Assembly (NCBI GenBank): GCA_036504075.1
Contig: DASXVX010000052.1
Location: forward strand, 186,001 to 250,000
Reading direction: 5' to 3'
From: DASXVX01 sp036504075
Lineage (GTDB): Bacteria; Bacillota; Sulfobacillia; Symbiobacteriales; Symbiobacteriaceae
Length of the DNA stretch: 64,000 bases
Translations under genes and position numbers: made by a program
Shown here: positions 37,401-46,000 of the stretch, piece after piece
Layout of the letters: the number at the start of each line of letters is the position of its first letter
Position numbering within the stretch: the stretch's first letter is position 1
The notes under the pieces: generated by a model
Seen by the model: the letters and a program-made list of their open reading frames with translations, nothing else
Databases searched by the model: none
What the model was told of the DNA's origin: nothing

Positions 37401-40079
37401 CACCACGACCGGCTTCTCCCAGGAGACATTGCGGAGCCCGGTTGCCCTCCGGCCCGGGAGTGCCAGATCCCCGGCGACCCTCGCCATCTCCAGAGAAACG
37501 GCCCCGGGCAGCACCATCTGGCCGCCGATCACATGGTCCCTCAGGTAGAACTGGTCGCCAGCCAGGGTTTTCTTATAGCTCTGCTCCTCCAGCGTCGACG
37601 CGTTGGTGTCGATTAACGGGTGAAGGTTTCCCCCGCCGTTCTGCACGCGCTCCGTCTGGGGACCCAGGTCAGGTACCCAGTACCGCTCGGGAGCGAAGGG
37701 ATATGGGGGCATCGGCACACGGTGCGGCGATCGCCCTGCGTACAGCAGGTCCCAGTCCACCTCAATCCCTTCGACCCAGAGCTGTGCGATCTGCTGCAGC
37801 TTTTGTTGCTGTACCAGGTCCATCAGAAGCCTCTTGCCGTCGTCCTCCTGCAGCAGCGCACCCAGCCGGGTCATGCTCTGCTTGACGTTCCCCAGAACGA
37901 TCTGCCGCGGGTTCTGGCCCTGACCAAAAGCCCGCAGGATATCGCGCAGTTCGTCCAGCCCGGAGACCACGACCGCCAGCCGCTCCTCCATCTCCTCGCG
38001 CCCGGTCTGAAGCGTGTACGCAATCTCCGACAGGGAGACTCCGTCCCGCACGGCCGGCCCGTCCAGGAAGAGGAGCAGGTTCTGTGCATACGCCTGCAGC
38101 CGGTCCGGGGTCTTGGCAGATAGCACCACCACGCGAGGCTGCTGTGTCTCTGGCTCCCGCCGCGCTGCCGAGGGCTGGTACTCCTCCAGAATCAAGTGGG
38201 CGTTGGAACCGCCGGCCCCGAACGAGCTGATTCCCGCTCGCCGCGGGACGGTCCGGGCCTCACCGTTCTCTGCGATGACAGGCCGCTTCCACTCTTCCAG
38301 GCTGTGCTGCACATAAAAGGGGGACGCCTCGAAGTCGATATTCGGGTTTAGCTGCTCAGAGTGGATGGACGGCACCAGTTGGCCGTGCTTCATCTGTAGC
38401 AGCACTTTGGTCACGGCGGCGATACCGGCCGCCGATTCCAGGTGACCGATGTTGGCCTTTACCGAGCCAATCGAGCAGTACTGCCGGTCAGCTGTCAGCT
38501 TGCGGAACGCCTTGACGAGGCCGGTGATCTCAATCGGGTCGCCCAGCGAAGTGCCCGTGCCGTGGGCTTCCATATAGCTGATCGTGCGCGGATTGATCTG
38601 AGCCCGCCGCAGCGCCTCGGCAATGAGCCTCCCCTGCGCGTTGGGGTTGGGAACCGTATACCCGTTGGTCTTGCCACCGTGGTTCAGGGAACTGCCCTTG
38701 ATGACGGCGTAAATCGTGTCGCCATCTGTGATGGCCCGGTCAAGCGGCTTCAGAAGAATGGCGCCGACGCCCTCGCCGGGTACGTACCCGTCGCCGCCCT
38801 CGCCAAAGCTGTGGCAGTACCCGTCGCTGGAGACAAACCGCCCCTGCGACAGCAGAATATACTTGTTCGGATGAACCGAAACGTTCACACCACCGGCCAC
38901 CGCCACGTTGCAGTCGCCCCGCCGGATGCTCTCACACGCCAGGTGAATGGCCGTGAGGGAGGACGAGCACATGGTATCCATGGCGATGCTCGGCCCATGG
39001 AAGTCAAAGAAGTAGGAAACCCGGTTGGCAATGGAGGCGTACGAACCGCCGAGCGCCATCACGTTGCCCAGCAGGGACTGTTCGGCACCATAGAACTGAT
39101 ACTGGGCGTACATGACGCCCACAAAGACACCGACCGCGGCGTTGGATAGCCGCGCCTTGGTGTAACCGGCATCCTCAATCGTGTGCCATACGGTCTGAAG
39201 GAAGAGTCGCTCCTGGGGGTCCATAAATTCCGCTTCCCGGGGCGAGATGCTGAAGAACAGGGGGTCGAAGTGGTCAACCCCGTCAATGAAGCCGCCCCAC
39301 TTGCTGTAGCTCTTCCCCACCTTGTTCTTGTCCGGGTCGTAGTACTTCGTATGGTCCCAGCGGTCCTTCGGAATTTCGGTGATGCAGTCCTGGCCGGTGC
39401 GCAGAACCTCCCAGTACTCCTCCAGATTCCGGGCCTTGGGGTATCGCCCGCTGACACCGATAATGGCGATGTCGCCCTGCTGAACGGCGGTGGCAGGCGC
39501 TGCCTGCCTCTCCACCGTGGCCGCGGACTCCCGCCTGGGCTTTGCGAAACGTCGGGAAGGAAAGCCGGAGGGCTCAGCCGCCGGACGTTGTGCCCGAGCC
39601 TCGGCGGGAGCCGGGGCTGGCATCTCGGCTGCGGCAGGAGCGCCGACAATCCGCTGCACCTGCTCCATGTGGTTTTGCAGGAAGTACGCCCCGACATCCC
39701 GCAGGGTCTGGTACTCGAAGAACAGGGTCTTGGAGAGTTGCCCGAAAGCGGCTTCCAGCCTGCGGTTCAGGTTGACCACCAGTACAGAATCGATGCCGTA
39801 CTTTTCAAAGGGCAGGTTGGGCAGAATGGCTGACGGCGCCGTTTTTGTTTCGGCGGCGATAATGCCCCGAAGGTACTCTTCCAGTTGGTCCCGGAGCCGG
39901 CCGGGGTCCGCCGCTGATTCCGCGGAGCGGCTTACCGCCGACTCCGACTTGTGGTCGGAACCGGCGGCAGCGGCGGTAGCCCCGGCCTGGAGCGCCGACA
40001 ACAGCTTGAGGCCTTCCTGGGAGGTAATCTGGCCCGTTTCAACCATCTGGAAGATCTCTTTCCTCGTCGGCTTAGTCAT
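28470..40079 (-). CDS. Trans-AT PKS: ACP-KS-DH-KR-ACP-KS-[ACP-like]-DH*-KR-ACP-KS
   Basis: 3,869 residues from ATG 40079, which overlaps the preceding stop by 8 bases (ATGACTAA); the open frame reaches 40121 but that start lacks support. A short helical docking segment (EIFQMVETGQITSQEGLKLL) leads to ACP (Ser ~97, KYGIDSVLV). KS1 (~205-630, Cys ~370, MEAHGTGT, KANIGHLE), active-looking DH (~818-1093, RDHVIGGQMVLPG) and KR (Rossmann ~1335) are followed by ACP (~1633). KS2 (~1725-2150, Cys ~1896) is followed by a Ser-less carrier-like insert (~2208-2285). DH2 is dead (RDFRLYDRPVLAG, no His; HPALLEG, Asp to Glu). KR2 (~2953, VVVITGGTRGIGAEV) and ACP (~3270) come next. KS3 (~3375-3795, Cys ~3539) feeds the next protein. 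Predicted output: one alkene module and one hydroxyl module. Confidence 0.95.
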   Translation of the reverse strand: MTKPTRKEIFQMVETGQITSQEGLKLLSALQAGATAAAAGSDHKSESAVSRSAESAADPGRLRDQLEEYLRGIIAAETKTAPSAILPNLPFEKYGIDSVLVVNLNRRLEAAFGQLSKTLFFEYQTLRDVGAYFLQNHMEQVQRIVGAPAAAEMPAPAPAEARAQRPAAEPSGFPSRRFAKPRRESAATVERQAAPATAVQQGDIAIIGVSGRYPKARNLEEYWEVLRTGQDCITEIPKDRWDHTKYYDPDKNKVGKSYSKWGGFIDGVDHFDPLFFSISPREAEFMDPQERLFLQTVWHTIEDAGYTKARLSNAAVGVFVGVMYAQYQFYGAEQSLLGNVMALGGSYASIANRVSYFFDFHGPSIAMDTMCSSSLTAIHLACESIRRGDCNVAVAGGVNVSVHPNKYILLSQGRFVSSDGYCHSFGEGGDGYVPGEGVGAILLKPLDRAITDGDTIYAVIKGSSLNHGGKTNGYTVPNPNAQGRLIAEALRRAQINPRTISYMEAHGTGTSLGDPIEITGLVKAFRKLTADRQYCSIGSVKANIGHLESAAGIAAVTKVLLQMKHGQLVPSIHSEQLNPNIDFEASPFYVQHSLEEWKRPVIAENGEARTVPRRAGISSFGAGGSNAHLILEEYQPSAARREPETQQPRVVVLSAKTPDRLQAYAQNLLLFLDGPAVRDGVSLSEIAYTLQTGREEMEERLAVVVSGLDELRDILRAFGQGQNPRQIVLGNVKQSMTRLGALLQEDDGKRLLMDLVQQQKLQQIAQLWVEGIEVDWDLLYAGRSPHRVPMPPYPFAPERYWVPDLGPQTERVQNGGGNLHPLIDTNASTLEEQSYKKTLAGDQFYLRDHVIGGQMVLPGAVSLEMARVAGDLALPGRRATGLRNVSWEKPVVVHTEPVEVCLSLFPGQGQVEYEVSTSEEQDRTVHARGFLLFEDEAPGAETLDLERVRVRCARSIDGSEFYRELEKVGLQYGPTLQTVRQLFAGDSESLARLELDQELRDGAKAFVLHPALVDGALQAIAPLVGSSDRGLYLPVSIAELATIAPLTPICYAHAVRRVTPSSGESDTLWFDIGLYDEHGQALATLAGLAVTRVAATSFRAAGSHTDEPLYLANQWAESGTAERRESSLPSANLLVLGRNEGLHRIAAEATGLSLDRVVLVMPGKEFREVEAGRVYTVDPARPEDYSSLLGSLRSRNWAPTHVVHRWAEQTDYRQPQALDDQLRTGVYSVLHLTQAFMREKLPQVSLLYVFETDMAGGQPVHAAFSGFAATVGRENPNYCYKSVELAGGAPKRLWELFAAEFSGPADREICYSGEKRLHKRLAEWKPGLTADAVSLKKHGVYLITGGMGGIGLICARHLASRVRARLVLVGRSGLDEAKQKQLQELKVLGTEVEYVQADIASAEAVDRVIRETLARYQTIDGVFHSAGVLADSFLLKKSTQEFDAVLAPKVHGTLAFFRALENRRLDFFVLFSSTAAVLGNVGQCDYSFANSFMDHLAAANRPGRNWGKVVSVNWPLWAEGGMQIDQQSVQMLEQMTGIVPLQSAAGMRAMETALKTDLPQLVVVAGDKARIRQALGAGQAEPGPAGGSAAAPAPDDSLSPKVEELLKSIFVRVLKIPGGRVRIQEPFEAYGVDSIMIMELNRELEAQFGELPKTLFFQYQNIAELTGYFVAQHREKLEKLFGKPVVSLLPVPAEPPRKLAEAPRAPQPRKNRFLAGSTAGIQEHGQFDVAIVGLSGRYPQANSRAQFWENLKNGKDCVTEIPADRWDVNLNFDPEKGKRGKTYGRWGGFIDGIDQFDPLFFNISPIEAEFTDPQERLFLETAWHTMEDAGYTRAGLSQYRVGVFVGVMFGHYQLYGAEESARGNVMATGSSYASIANRVSYFLNLHGPSLAVDTMCSSSLTAIHLACESLRRGESEVALAGGVNLTVHPNKYILLSQAKFLASDGRCRSFGEGGDGYVPGEGVGAVLLKPLHRAMADGDRIYGVIKATCINHGGKVNGYTVPNPNAQADLIVETLRKANIDPRTMSYIEAHGTGTSLGDPIEVAALTTAFGGSDKQYCPIGSVKSNIGHLESAAGIAGLTKVLLQMQHGQLVPSIHADILNSHIDFASSPFHVQRKLEEWKRPVVNQRSVPRRAAISSFGAGGSNAHLILEEFEQPSPQASVGSEGPHLFVLSAKNAERLKAHAGILLDHLNGSDRAVGVAHADEASVLADIRRDLVSLLSGLIGVELDLTEEITADTLDWAQLVRLSEQMNLRYGVDSTPALFSGFAALDQLAATFYAEFRHRFAGLAQTTASQSEAREPRPDVNLAGIVYALQIRREAMEERLAMVVTSAAELCEKLERFCRGEADLPGVVTGNVNRDKEKAEILVGGRAAREFVGTLIRDREFDRLGKLWVIGVDVDWAQLWADARPERVSLPGYPFARERYWVQVTKGGPAGTGTALTEVRKLHPLISQNLSTVKGFKYAASLTGEEPLVRDFRLYDRPVLAGSACLEMVRAAGEFGTRESVTQIRQVAWAGPVALGAGPQDLELELFPGDESVIWEIRGSDESGARIVHAQGELVSGEAETSRSLGALEISEILSRCTVVTDGPAQYASLDNSGLHYGAGYHAVRTLHLNPSRTDALGLLALPTGAEGQGWGFLHPALLEGALQVAIGLGAPDRAAYVTRIGQVDLRNTGSSPVYAYVSLAESRQYNIQLADPDGQVVARLSGVALADVGTLATRAGLILEKRWRPSGVVAGTSSPIAGSVLVLVNDETVVAGHDLFDGTAGVRTVIVHRDAPLHSGEAFDFANPVAGATLAERLLADHRALAGVVDLSDLSSQAPERSADQMGKVALLQKLVASRSREPFFVLHLTRGLQVFGNTQPSLTGADFAGLAKMLGAEYRQVRSRTVDVDCPPTDKQSLRQVIQTELAVHGGSTEVCYRKGTRYTPQFEETLTVDLNGGARAGAFPCRPDQVVVITGGTRGIGAEVARHAVRNGVRKLVLMGVQPVPVRERWDSILQSGQAEPGTVARIQLVRELERQGATVELYIGSLTDKGRLAEFFDQVRRNCGSVAGVIHCAGLSIDKNPAFISKHPDDMRKVCEPKIAGLQTLYEIFARDRLEYFVLFSSVSALTPALATGVSDYAMANAFADYFAAHRFSRGETAFKSIAWPSWKDVGMGENRSPVYTQLGLLTVTVGEGLALLDAAMSKQGSAYLVPLVVNPESFNAVALAEGIPQRAALPSAPSSRPDRASEIQDSVSNVKIWLKVLFTDELNISKERFDDYTAFGDYGVDSILLAELVRKIEHRIGTKVEPSALLEHPTLHQLAKYLASQTADAVPAAAVAATANVVAAMEAGAPGTGATLKFAGAAVALQSHADKVRPTNVRGGQVRHPRSSKVAVVGVACHFPGSPNKDEFWQSLRNGKDCTVEVPPSRWDVARLYSPTPQKGKSISKWGGFIQGIEDFDPQYFGIREEEAYHTDPLIRQVLEVGAETVNDAGYIPKDLWGQRVGVFVGARAGAFAPLIGEEVNKNSIVGLGQNFIAARISQWLNLKGPSMVVDTACSSSLVSVHLACQSLMTGESDLALAGGVDLVLDEKPHVMLSEAGALSPDGKCHTFDEKANGFVLGEGCGIVLLKLLDQAVADGDRIYAVIDASAINNDGHTMGITTPNPDAQSEVIARALKAGGIDASEISYVETHGTGTMIGDPIELKALTRVFREVTGEKQFCAVGTVKSNIGHLLSAASIASLIKVVLSITHRQLPPTLNCEVPNPRFKFNESPFYPNTKLQDWKGRQGVLRAGISSFGFGGTNAHLIVSEFDQGRFPAYQCKQEQLPPLVFQRKRYWVGARKPQAALPVAAAPAPGFLHIEDEGAVLPPKRQPAANGFLAITEETE

Positions 40080-43000
40080 CTGCGTAAAGGCCTCCCAGTG
40101 CAATTTCCGCTTCGTCCGCATCCAGCTCTCCCCGTTCGAGTTTGAGCAGCAGCTCCGCCAGGTCCGGGCTCTTCCCGGCCGAAGCTGTTGCCTCCGAGTG
40201 CGGCAGTGCCCTTACAGAAAAGTCGTGAATGGCCAGCAGGGTCAGTCCGGATTCGTCGGTCACAAGAATGTCGAACCGTGCCACATCCGCGTTGATTGCG
40301 TTGGTGGACCTTGCATACGCATAGCAGGTCCCGGGCAGGGGTCCGACCAGGTCCAGCCGGCCGATGGAGAACGGCACGAAGGTCCGCCCGCTCCCGGGGT
40401 CGGCGCCGGTCAGCAGGCCGACTACGGTCTGCAGGGCGCCATCAACCAGCGTGGGATGCAGAACGAACTGGGAAGACTGCGCCTGCAGGTGAGCAGGCAG
40501 CTCCAGGCGCGCCAGTGCCTCCGTCTCGCTGTGGTACAAGAACTTGATCGCCTGGAAGCCAGGACCATACTGCAGACCAGTACCGGCGAAGAATGCATAG
40601 CACTCCGGGCCGCTGGTCGAACGGCCACACCGGCTGCGAATCTCGCTGACGGGAATGCGACTCTCGGCCATCGGCTGTGCGGCGTCGGCCCACAGGATCT
40701 CGCCCATGGCATGCCGGGTCCGCTGTCCGTTCTCGTCGCGGAAAACTTCGAAGCTGACCTTCTCCTCATCCGGCGACAGGCTAACGTACACGGGTGAGCC
40801 GCCGGTTGCAGCCTGGTCACCTGTAACGGCGACGGGACGGGTCCAGACGATGTTGCGGATCTGTCGGACGGGCCCCTCGGTCGAAATCTCGCCGGCAGCC
40901 CTGGCCATCTCCAGCATCGCCACGCCTGGCAGCACCATCCGGCCGCCCACGACGTGGTCCCGCAGGAAGAACTCGGTTCCTGTCAGACGCAAAATGAACT
41001 TCTGTTCACGGAGTGTCGATACGTTGACATGCAGGAGCGGGTGAAGCTTGGAGCCCTGCTGCGTCTCCGGCTGGGTGTGAGCAGTTGCGCTCTTCGGGAC
41101 CCAGTGGCGGGTCCGGGCAAACGGATAGGTGGGGAGCGGCAACCGGGTACGCCGGAACCCGGTGTGCAGAGGCGTGAAGTCGATCTCTTCGCCGGCCACC
41201 CAGGCCCGGGCCGTGTCCGACAGGCTACCGGCAGCGGCAGGCCGGGGACGCCGTTTTTCGACATTCTGACCTGAGCGGCCCGGAAGCACTTCGGTGATTC
41301 CCGTAAACAGGTCGGCCACAGACTTCCCGCTGAGGTGTGCCTTCAGCTTCTCCAGCAACTCATCCTTGCTGAATACCACCACGGCCAGACGGTGTTCCAT
41401 GGGCTCTCGCCCGACCTGCAGTGTATAGGCGATGTCGGACAGCCTGAACCCACGGCCGCTGCCGCAACGGCGTGCGGACTGCTGTGGCTGGCTGCCCTGC
41501 TGCCCCAACAGGCGGCGGGCATACGTTTCTATGGAGTCAACGTCGGAGAAAGCGGATGCAGCCACATCAAGCTGATAGTGGTCCTTGATTCGTTCGAGCA
41601 GGTGGGCGGCTTCCAGCGGGCCCAGACCATACTCGCCAAACGGTTCGGTCAAATCGATCTGTGCGGGGTCCACCTTGAGAATCTCGGCGGTCATGGCCCG
41701 CAGGTTCTCCTGGTAACGCCACTGCAGGGCCTCTTCCTCGCCCGCTGGCGCGTCATCCAGGCAGTCGAGCAGTTCCCGGGCATACACCCGCAAACTGTCC
41801 GCTGTCCTGGCCGAAAGCAGAACGAGCTGCGGCGCTTCCGTGTCCGGAGAGTCGGTGTGGCCGGAGGAGCCCTCGTACTCTTCCAGCACTACGTGGGCAT
41901 AGGCCCCGCCAAACCCGAAGGAGCTGACGCCGGCCCGCCGGGGAATCGGGTTTCCCTGCTCATCCTTCAGCCGGTGCCAGGGCTGCGTCGAGCGGACAAT
42001 GTAGAAGGGTGAATCCTTCAAGTCGATGTACGGATTCATCTCCCGCAGATGCAGGGTTGCCGGCAGCTTCCCATTCTGCAGGGCCATGACCAACTTGGTC
42101 ACACCGGCAATGCCGGCGGCCGGCTCCAGGTGCCCGATGTTCGTCTTGATCGAGCCAACGCCGCAGTGGGGTTCTCTGGGCGGCCAGGCCTTGCCGTGCT
42201 TCTCGTACAGGTCCCGGAAGGCGGTCTTCAGCCCTTCGGTCTCCAGCGGATCGCCCAGTTCGGTACCCGTGCCGTGCGCCTCGATGTAAGAGACCGTGGT
42301 CGGATCGATGCCCGCATCGTCGTAGGCCCGCACCAGCAACCGCGCCTGAGCCTCCGGGTTGGGGGCGGTCAGCGAGTGTGCCTTGCCGCCATGCCCCTGG
42401 GCCGTTCCCCTGATCACCGCGTAAATGTGGTCACCGTCCTCAATGGCCCGGCTGAACGGCTTCAGGAGCACCGCCCCCACGCCTTCCCCCTTGACATAGC
42501 CGTTGGCGCCCTTGTCGAAAGTCTTGCAACGCCCGTCCGGCGAGAGCACACCCAGCTTGGCCGCCCCCAGGTACGAACGCACGGACAGCATCAGGCTGAC
42601 ACCGCCAGCGACCGCCAGTTCGCACTCGCCGCTGCGAAGGGCTCGTACGGCGTGGTGAATGGCAATCAGGCTGCTCGAACAGGCGGTATCGATCGACTCG
42701 CTGGGACCCTTCAGGTTCAGCAGGTAGGAAACCCGGTTACTGACCACGGAATGGGCCACGCCGGTGCTCATTTGCGGCAGCGTTTCGCCCACTTCCCGCA
42801 GCAGGTCTTCGTAGTCGCTGAACTGCACGCCCGCATACACTCCGACCTGGCGCCCCGACAGCTCCGACGGCCGGTACCCGGCGTTCTCGATGGTCTTCCA
42901 GACCGTCTGGAGGAAGAGCCGCTGCTGCGGATCCATCATCTCGGCTTCCAGGGGCGAGATGTTGAAGAACTGGGCGTCGAACTTGTCGACGTCCTGAATA

Positions 43001-46000
43001 AATCCGCCCCATTTTGAGTTGGATTTGTCCTTCCCCGTGGTGTAGTCACCGAAGTACTCTCGCCAGTCCCACCGATCGGGTGGGATTTCGCTGATCAGGT
43101 CCTGTCCGTTTTCCAAGTGGCCCCAGAGTTCTTCGGCGGATGCGGAGCCCGGGAAGGTGCCGTTGATGCCAATGATCGCGACCGGCTCGTTTCCTGTCGG
43201 GGCCTGTACTCCCTGCGGTGCGGTTGCGTAAACCGGCTCTGCAGTAGTAGCAGGCTCTTCCGCTGCAAGGCCGGCCTCCTCCTCTTCGGCCTCCGCGTCC
43301 CGGGCCAGTTCTGACACGGCGTAGCGGCTTTTTATCGTGTCGCCGAACTCGTGCAGCAGGTACTCCGCCAGACTGCTCACGTTGCCGTGGGCGAAGAAAA
43401 TGGTCGGCAGCACTTCGATCGAAAACGCCTTGCCAAGTTCGTCCGCAAACTCCTTGAGGGAGATGGAGTCGAATCCGTAATCGCCCAGGTTGCCCTGGAC
43501 ATCCATCTGAGCCGCATCGATCTTGAGGATCGCCGCTGCGATCTTCCGGACCTCGTCCTCCACAAGGGTCTCCACCGGAACCTGCGATTGTGGCGGCGGT
43601 GCCTTTTTCACGACGGGCTTTGCGACCGGAGCGACCGGTGCGGCGGCCACGACCGCCGGAGCGACCTGCGCTACCTCCCCGTCGTCCGGAATCCAGTAGG
43701 ACTCCCGGGCAAACGGATAGGTCGGCAACGTCACCTTCCAGGGGCGCTGACCTGGGTACAGCAAGTTCCAGTCGACGGCGACGCCGGCCACCCAGAGCTG
43801 TGCAACCTTCTCCAGCTTGCCGTCACGGAGAATGGCGCTGATGAACTGCTGGCCTTCGGCACCATCGACCAGCAGGCCGACGGCATCCTGGCCCTTCTTC
43901 ACGTGACCCGTATGCCCCCGCCCGGTGATCTCCCTTTCCGCCGCGTAGTCGGACAAAACCTCCGCCAGCTCGGCGGGGTCGGAGGCGACAATCGCCAGCC
44001 TCTCCTCCATCTCCTCACGACCGGTTTGCAGCGTATAAGCTACGTCCGGCAGATACATGTCGCCATGCTGTTTCAGATACTCGGCAAGGTTATCGGCATA
44101 TTTCCGGAGTCGGTCCTTGTTCTTCGCGGACAGGACCACCACCGACGGCCCGGCGGCTTCAAGCTGTCGGGCAGGGGACAGGTACTCTTCAATCGCCAGG
44201 TGGGCGTAGCTCCCGCCGAACCCGAAGGAGCTGACGCCGGTGCGCAGCGGCAGTTCACTGCCGTCATCCGCCCGTAGCCGCTCCCAACGCTTGGTCTCCT
44301 CGACAATAAACAGCGGGGAGTCGTCCAGGTTGATGTAGGGATTCAGCTTCGTGAAATGAACCGTACCCGGCAGGCGCTGATGCTTGATCGCAAGCAGCAC
44401 CTTGGTCAACCCGACAATACCGGCAGCCGGCTCCAGGTGGCCGGTGTTGGTCTTCACAGAGCCGATGCCGCAGTGGCGTTCGGCCGGAGGCCACGGCTTG
44501 TTCTTCCGCTGGTACAACTCCTTGAACACCCGCTTCAGGCCGTCGATCTCGATCGGGTCGCCCAACTCAGTGCCGGTGCCGTGCGCCTCGATGTAGGTGA
44601 TGGTCGTGGGGTCAAAGTCCGCCTGCTCGTATGCCTGAATCAGCAGTTCGGCCTGCGCTTCCGCATTCGGGGCGGTCAGGGAGTTGGCCCGCCCGCCGTG
44701 GCCTTCGGCCGAGGCCCGAATCACCCCGTAAATATGGTCGCCGTCGGCAATTGCCTTGCCAAGGGGCTTTAGGAGGACGGTACCGACGCCCTCGCTGCGT
44801 ACGTACCCGTTGGCCCGCTCATCGAAGGTTTTGCACTTGCCGTCGGGCGCCATGACCCCGAGGAGACTGACAGCCAGGAACGTCTGCGGAGAGAGCATCA
44901 GGCTGACGCCGCCGGCGATGGCCATTTCGCTCTCGCCGCTTTGTACCGACTGCACGGCACGGTGGACCGTAATGAGGCTGCTGGAGCATGCCGTATCGAT
45001 GGCCTCGCTGGGCCCCCGGAAGTTGAACAGGTAGGAGATGCGGTTGGCCAGAACGGCGCTGGAATTGCCCGTAGCAATTTGCGGCCGGCTGACACCGAGC
45101 CGAGCGTACAGCATCTGCTGGTAGTCGTTGAACTGAAAGCCCATATAAACGCCGATTCGCCGGCCTGACAGCTCCGAGACCTTGTACCCGGCGTCCTCGA
45201 AGGTCTTCCAGGCGGTCTGGAGCAGGAGCCGCTGTTGCGGATCCATCAGTTCTGCTTCGCGGCGGGAAATGTTGAAAAACGGAGCGTCGAACTTGTCGGC
45301 ATCGTCGATGAACCCGCCCCACTTGGACTTGTGCTTCGCCGCTTCGGTCGAGGTCTCGCCGTAGTACTGCCGCCAGTCCCAACGATCGGCCGGTACCTCC
45401 CGAATCAGGTGCCTCCGGGATTCCAGAGCCCGCCAGAACTGGTCCACGTCGGGTGCATTCGGGAAGATGCCGGCCAGGCCGATTATGGCCACCGACTCGC
45501 GTTCCCGGGCCGGCTTCCCGCCGCCGAACCGGTTGTGGCCCCGCAGCTTGTCTACCAGCGGCTCAAGCTGCCTCCCCCTCGGCGAAGGCGCCGCAACGGG
45601 CGCCGGCTGAGGGGGGGCCGTCGAGGCGCCAGGCTGGCGGTAATGGCTCCGGACCTGATCACCAAACTCCTCCAGCATATGACCCGCCAGCCCGCGCACG
45701 GTGCTGTGGGAGAAAAAGATATGGGGGGACAACTCGATCGAATAGGTGTCCCCGATTTGCTTGGCCAGGGCTTTCAGACCGTTGGAGTCAAACCCGTACT
45801 CACCAAAGTTGGCGTCTACCTCCAAATCAGCCGGGTTGAGCATGATGATGGCGGCAGCCATTCGCTGCAGGCTTTGTTCAACCAGGGTTTCCACCGGCAG
45901 GTTGGAAGGTCGTGCCGGCGGCTGCACCGACGAAACCGGCGCTCGGCCGGCCACAGGCTGGACCGGGACCGGAGCCGGAGCCGCGGCTGCCGGCTTCGTG

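Noticed and set aside
44165..45497. KS1 of protein C as an inactive KS because its motif reads KTNTGHLE instead of KTNIGHLE.
   Set aside because: The catalytic His is intact and Cys and HGTGT are normal; the Ile-to-Thr change is not known to abolish activity.
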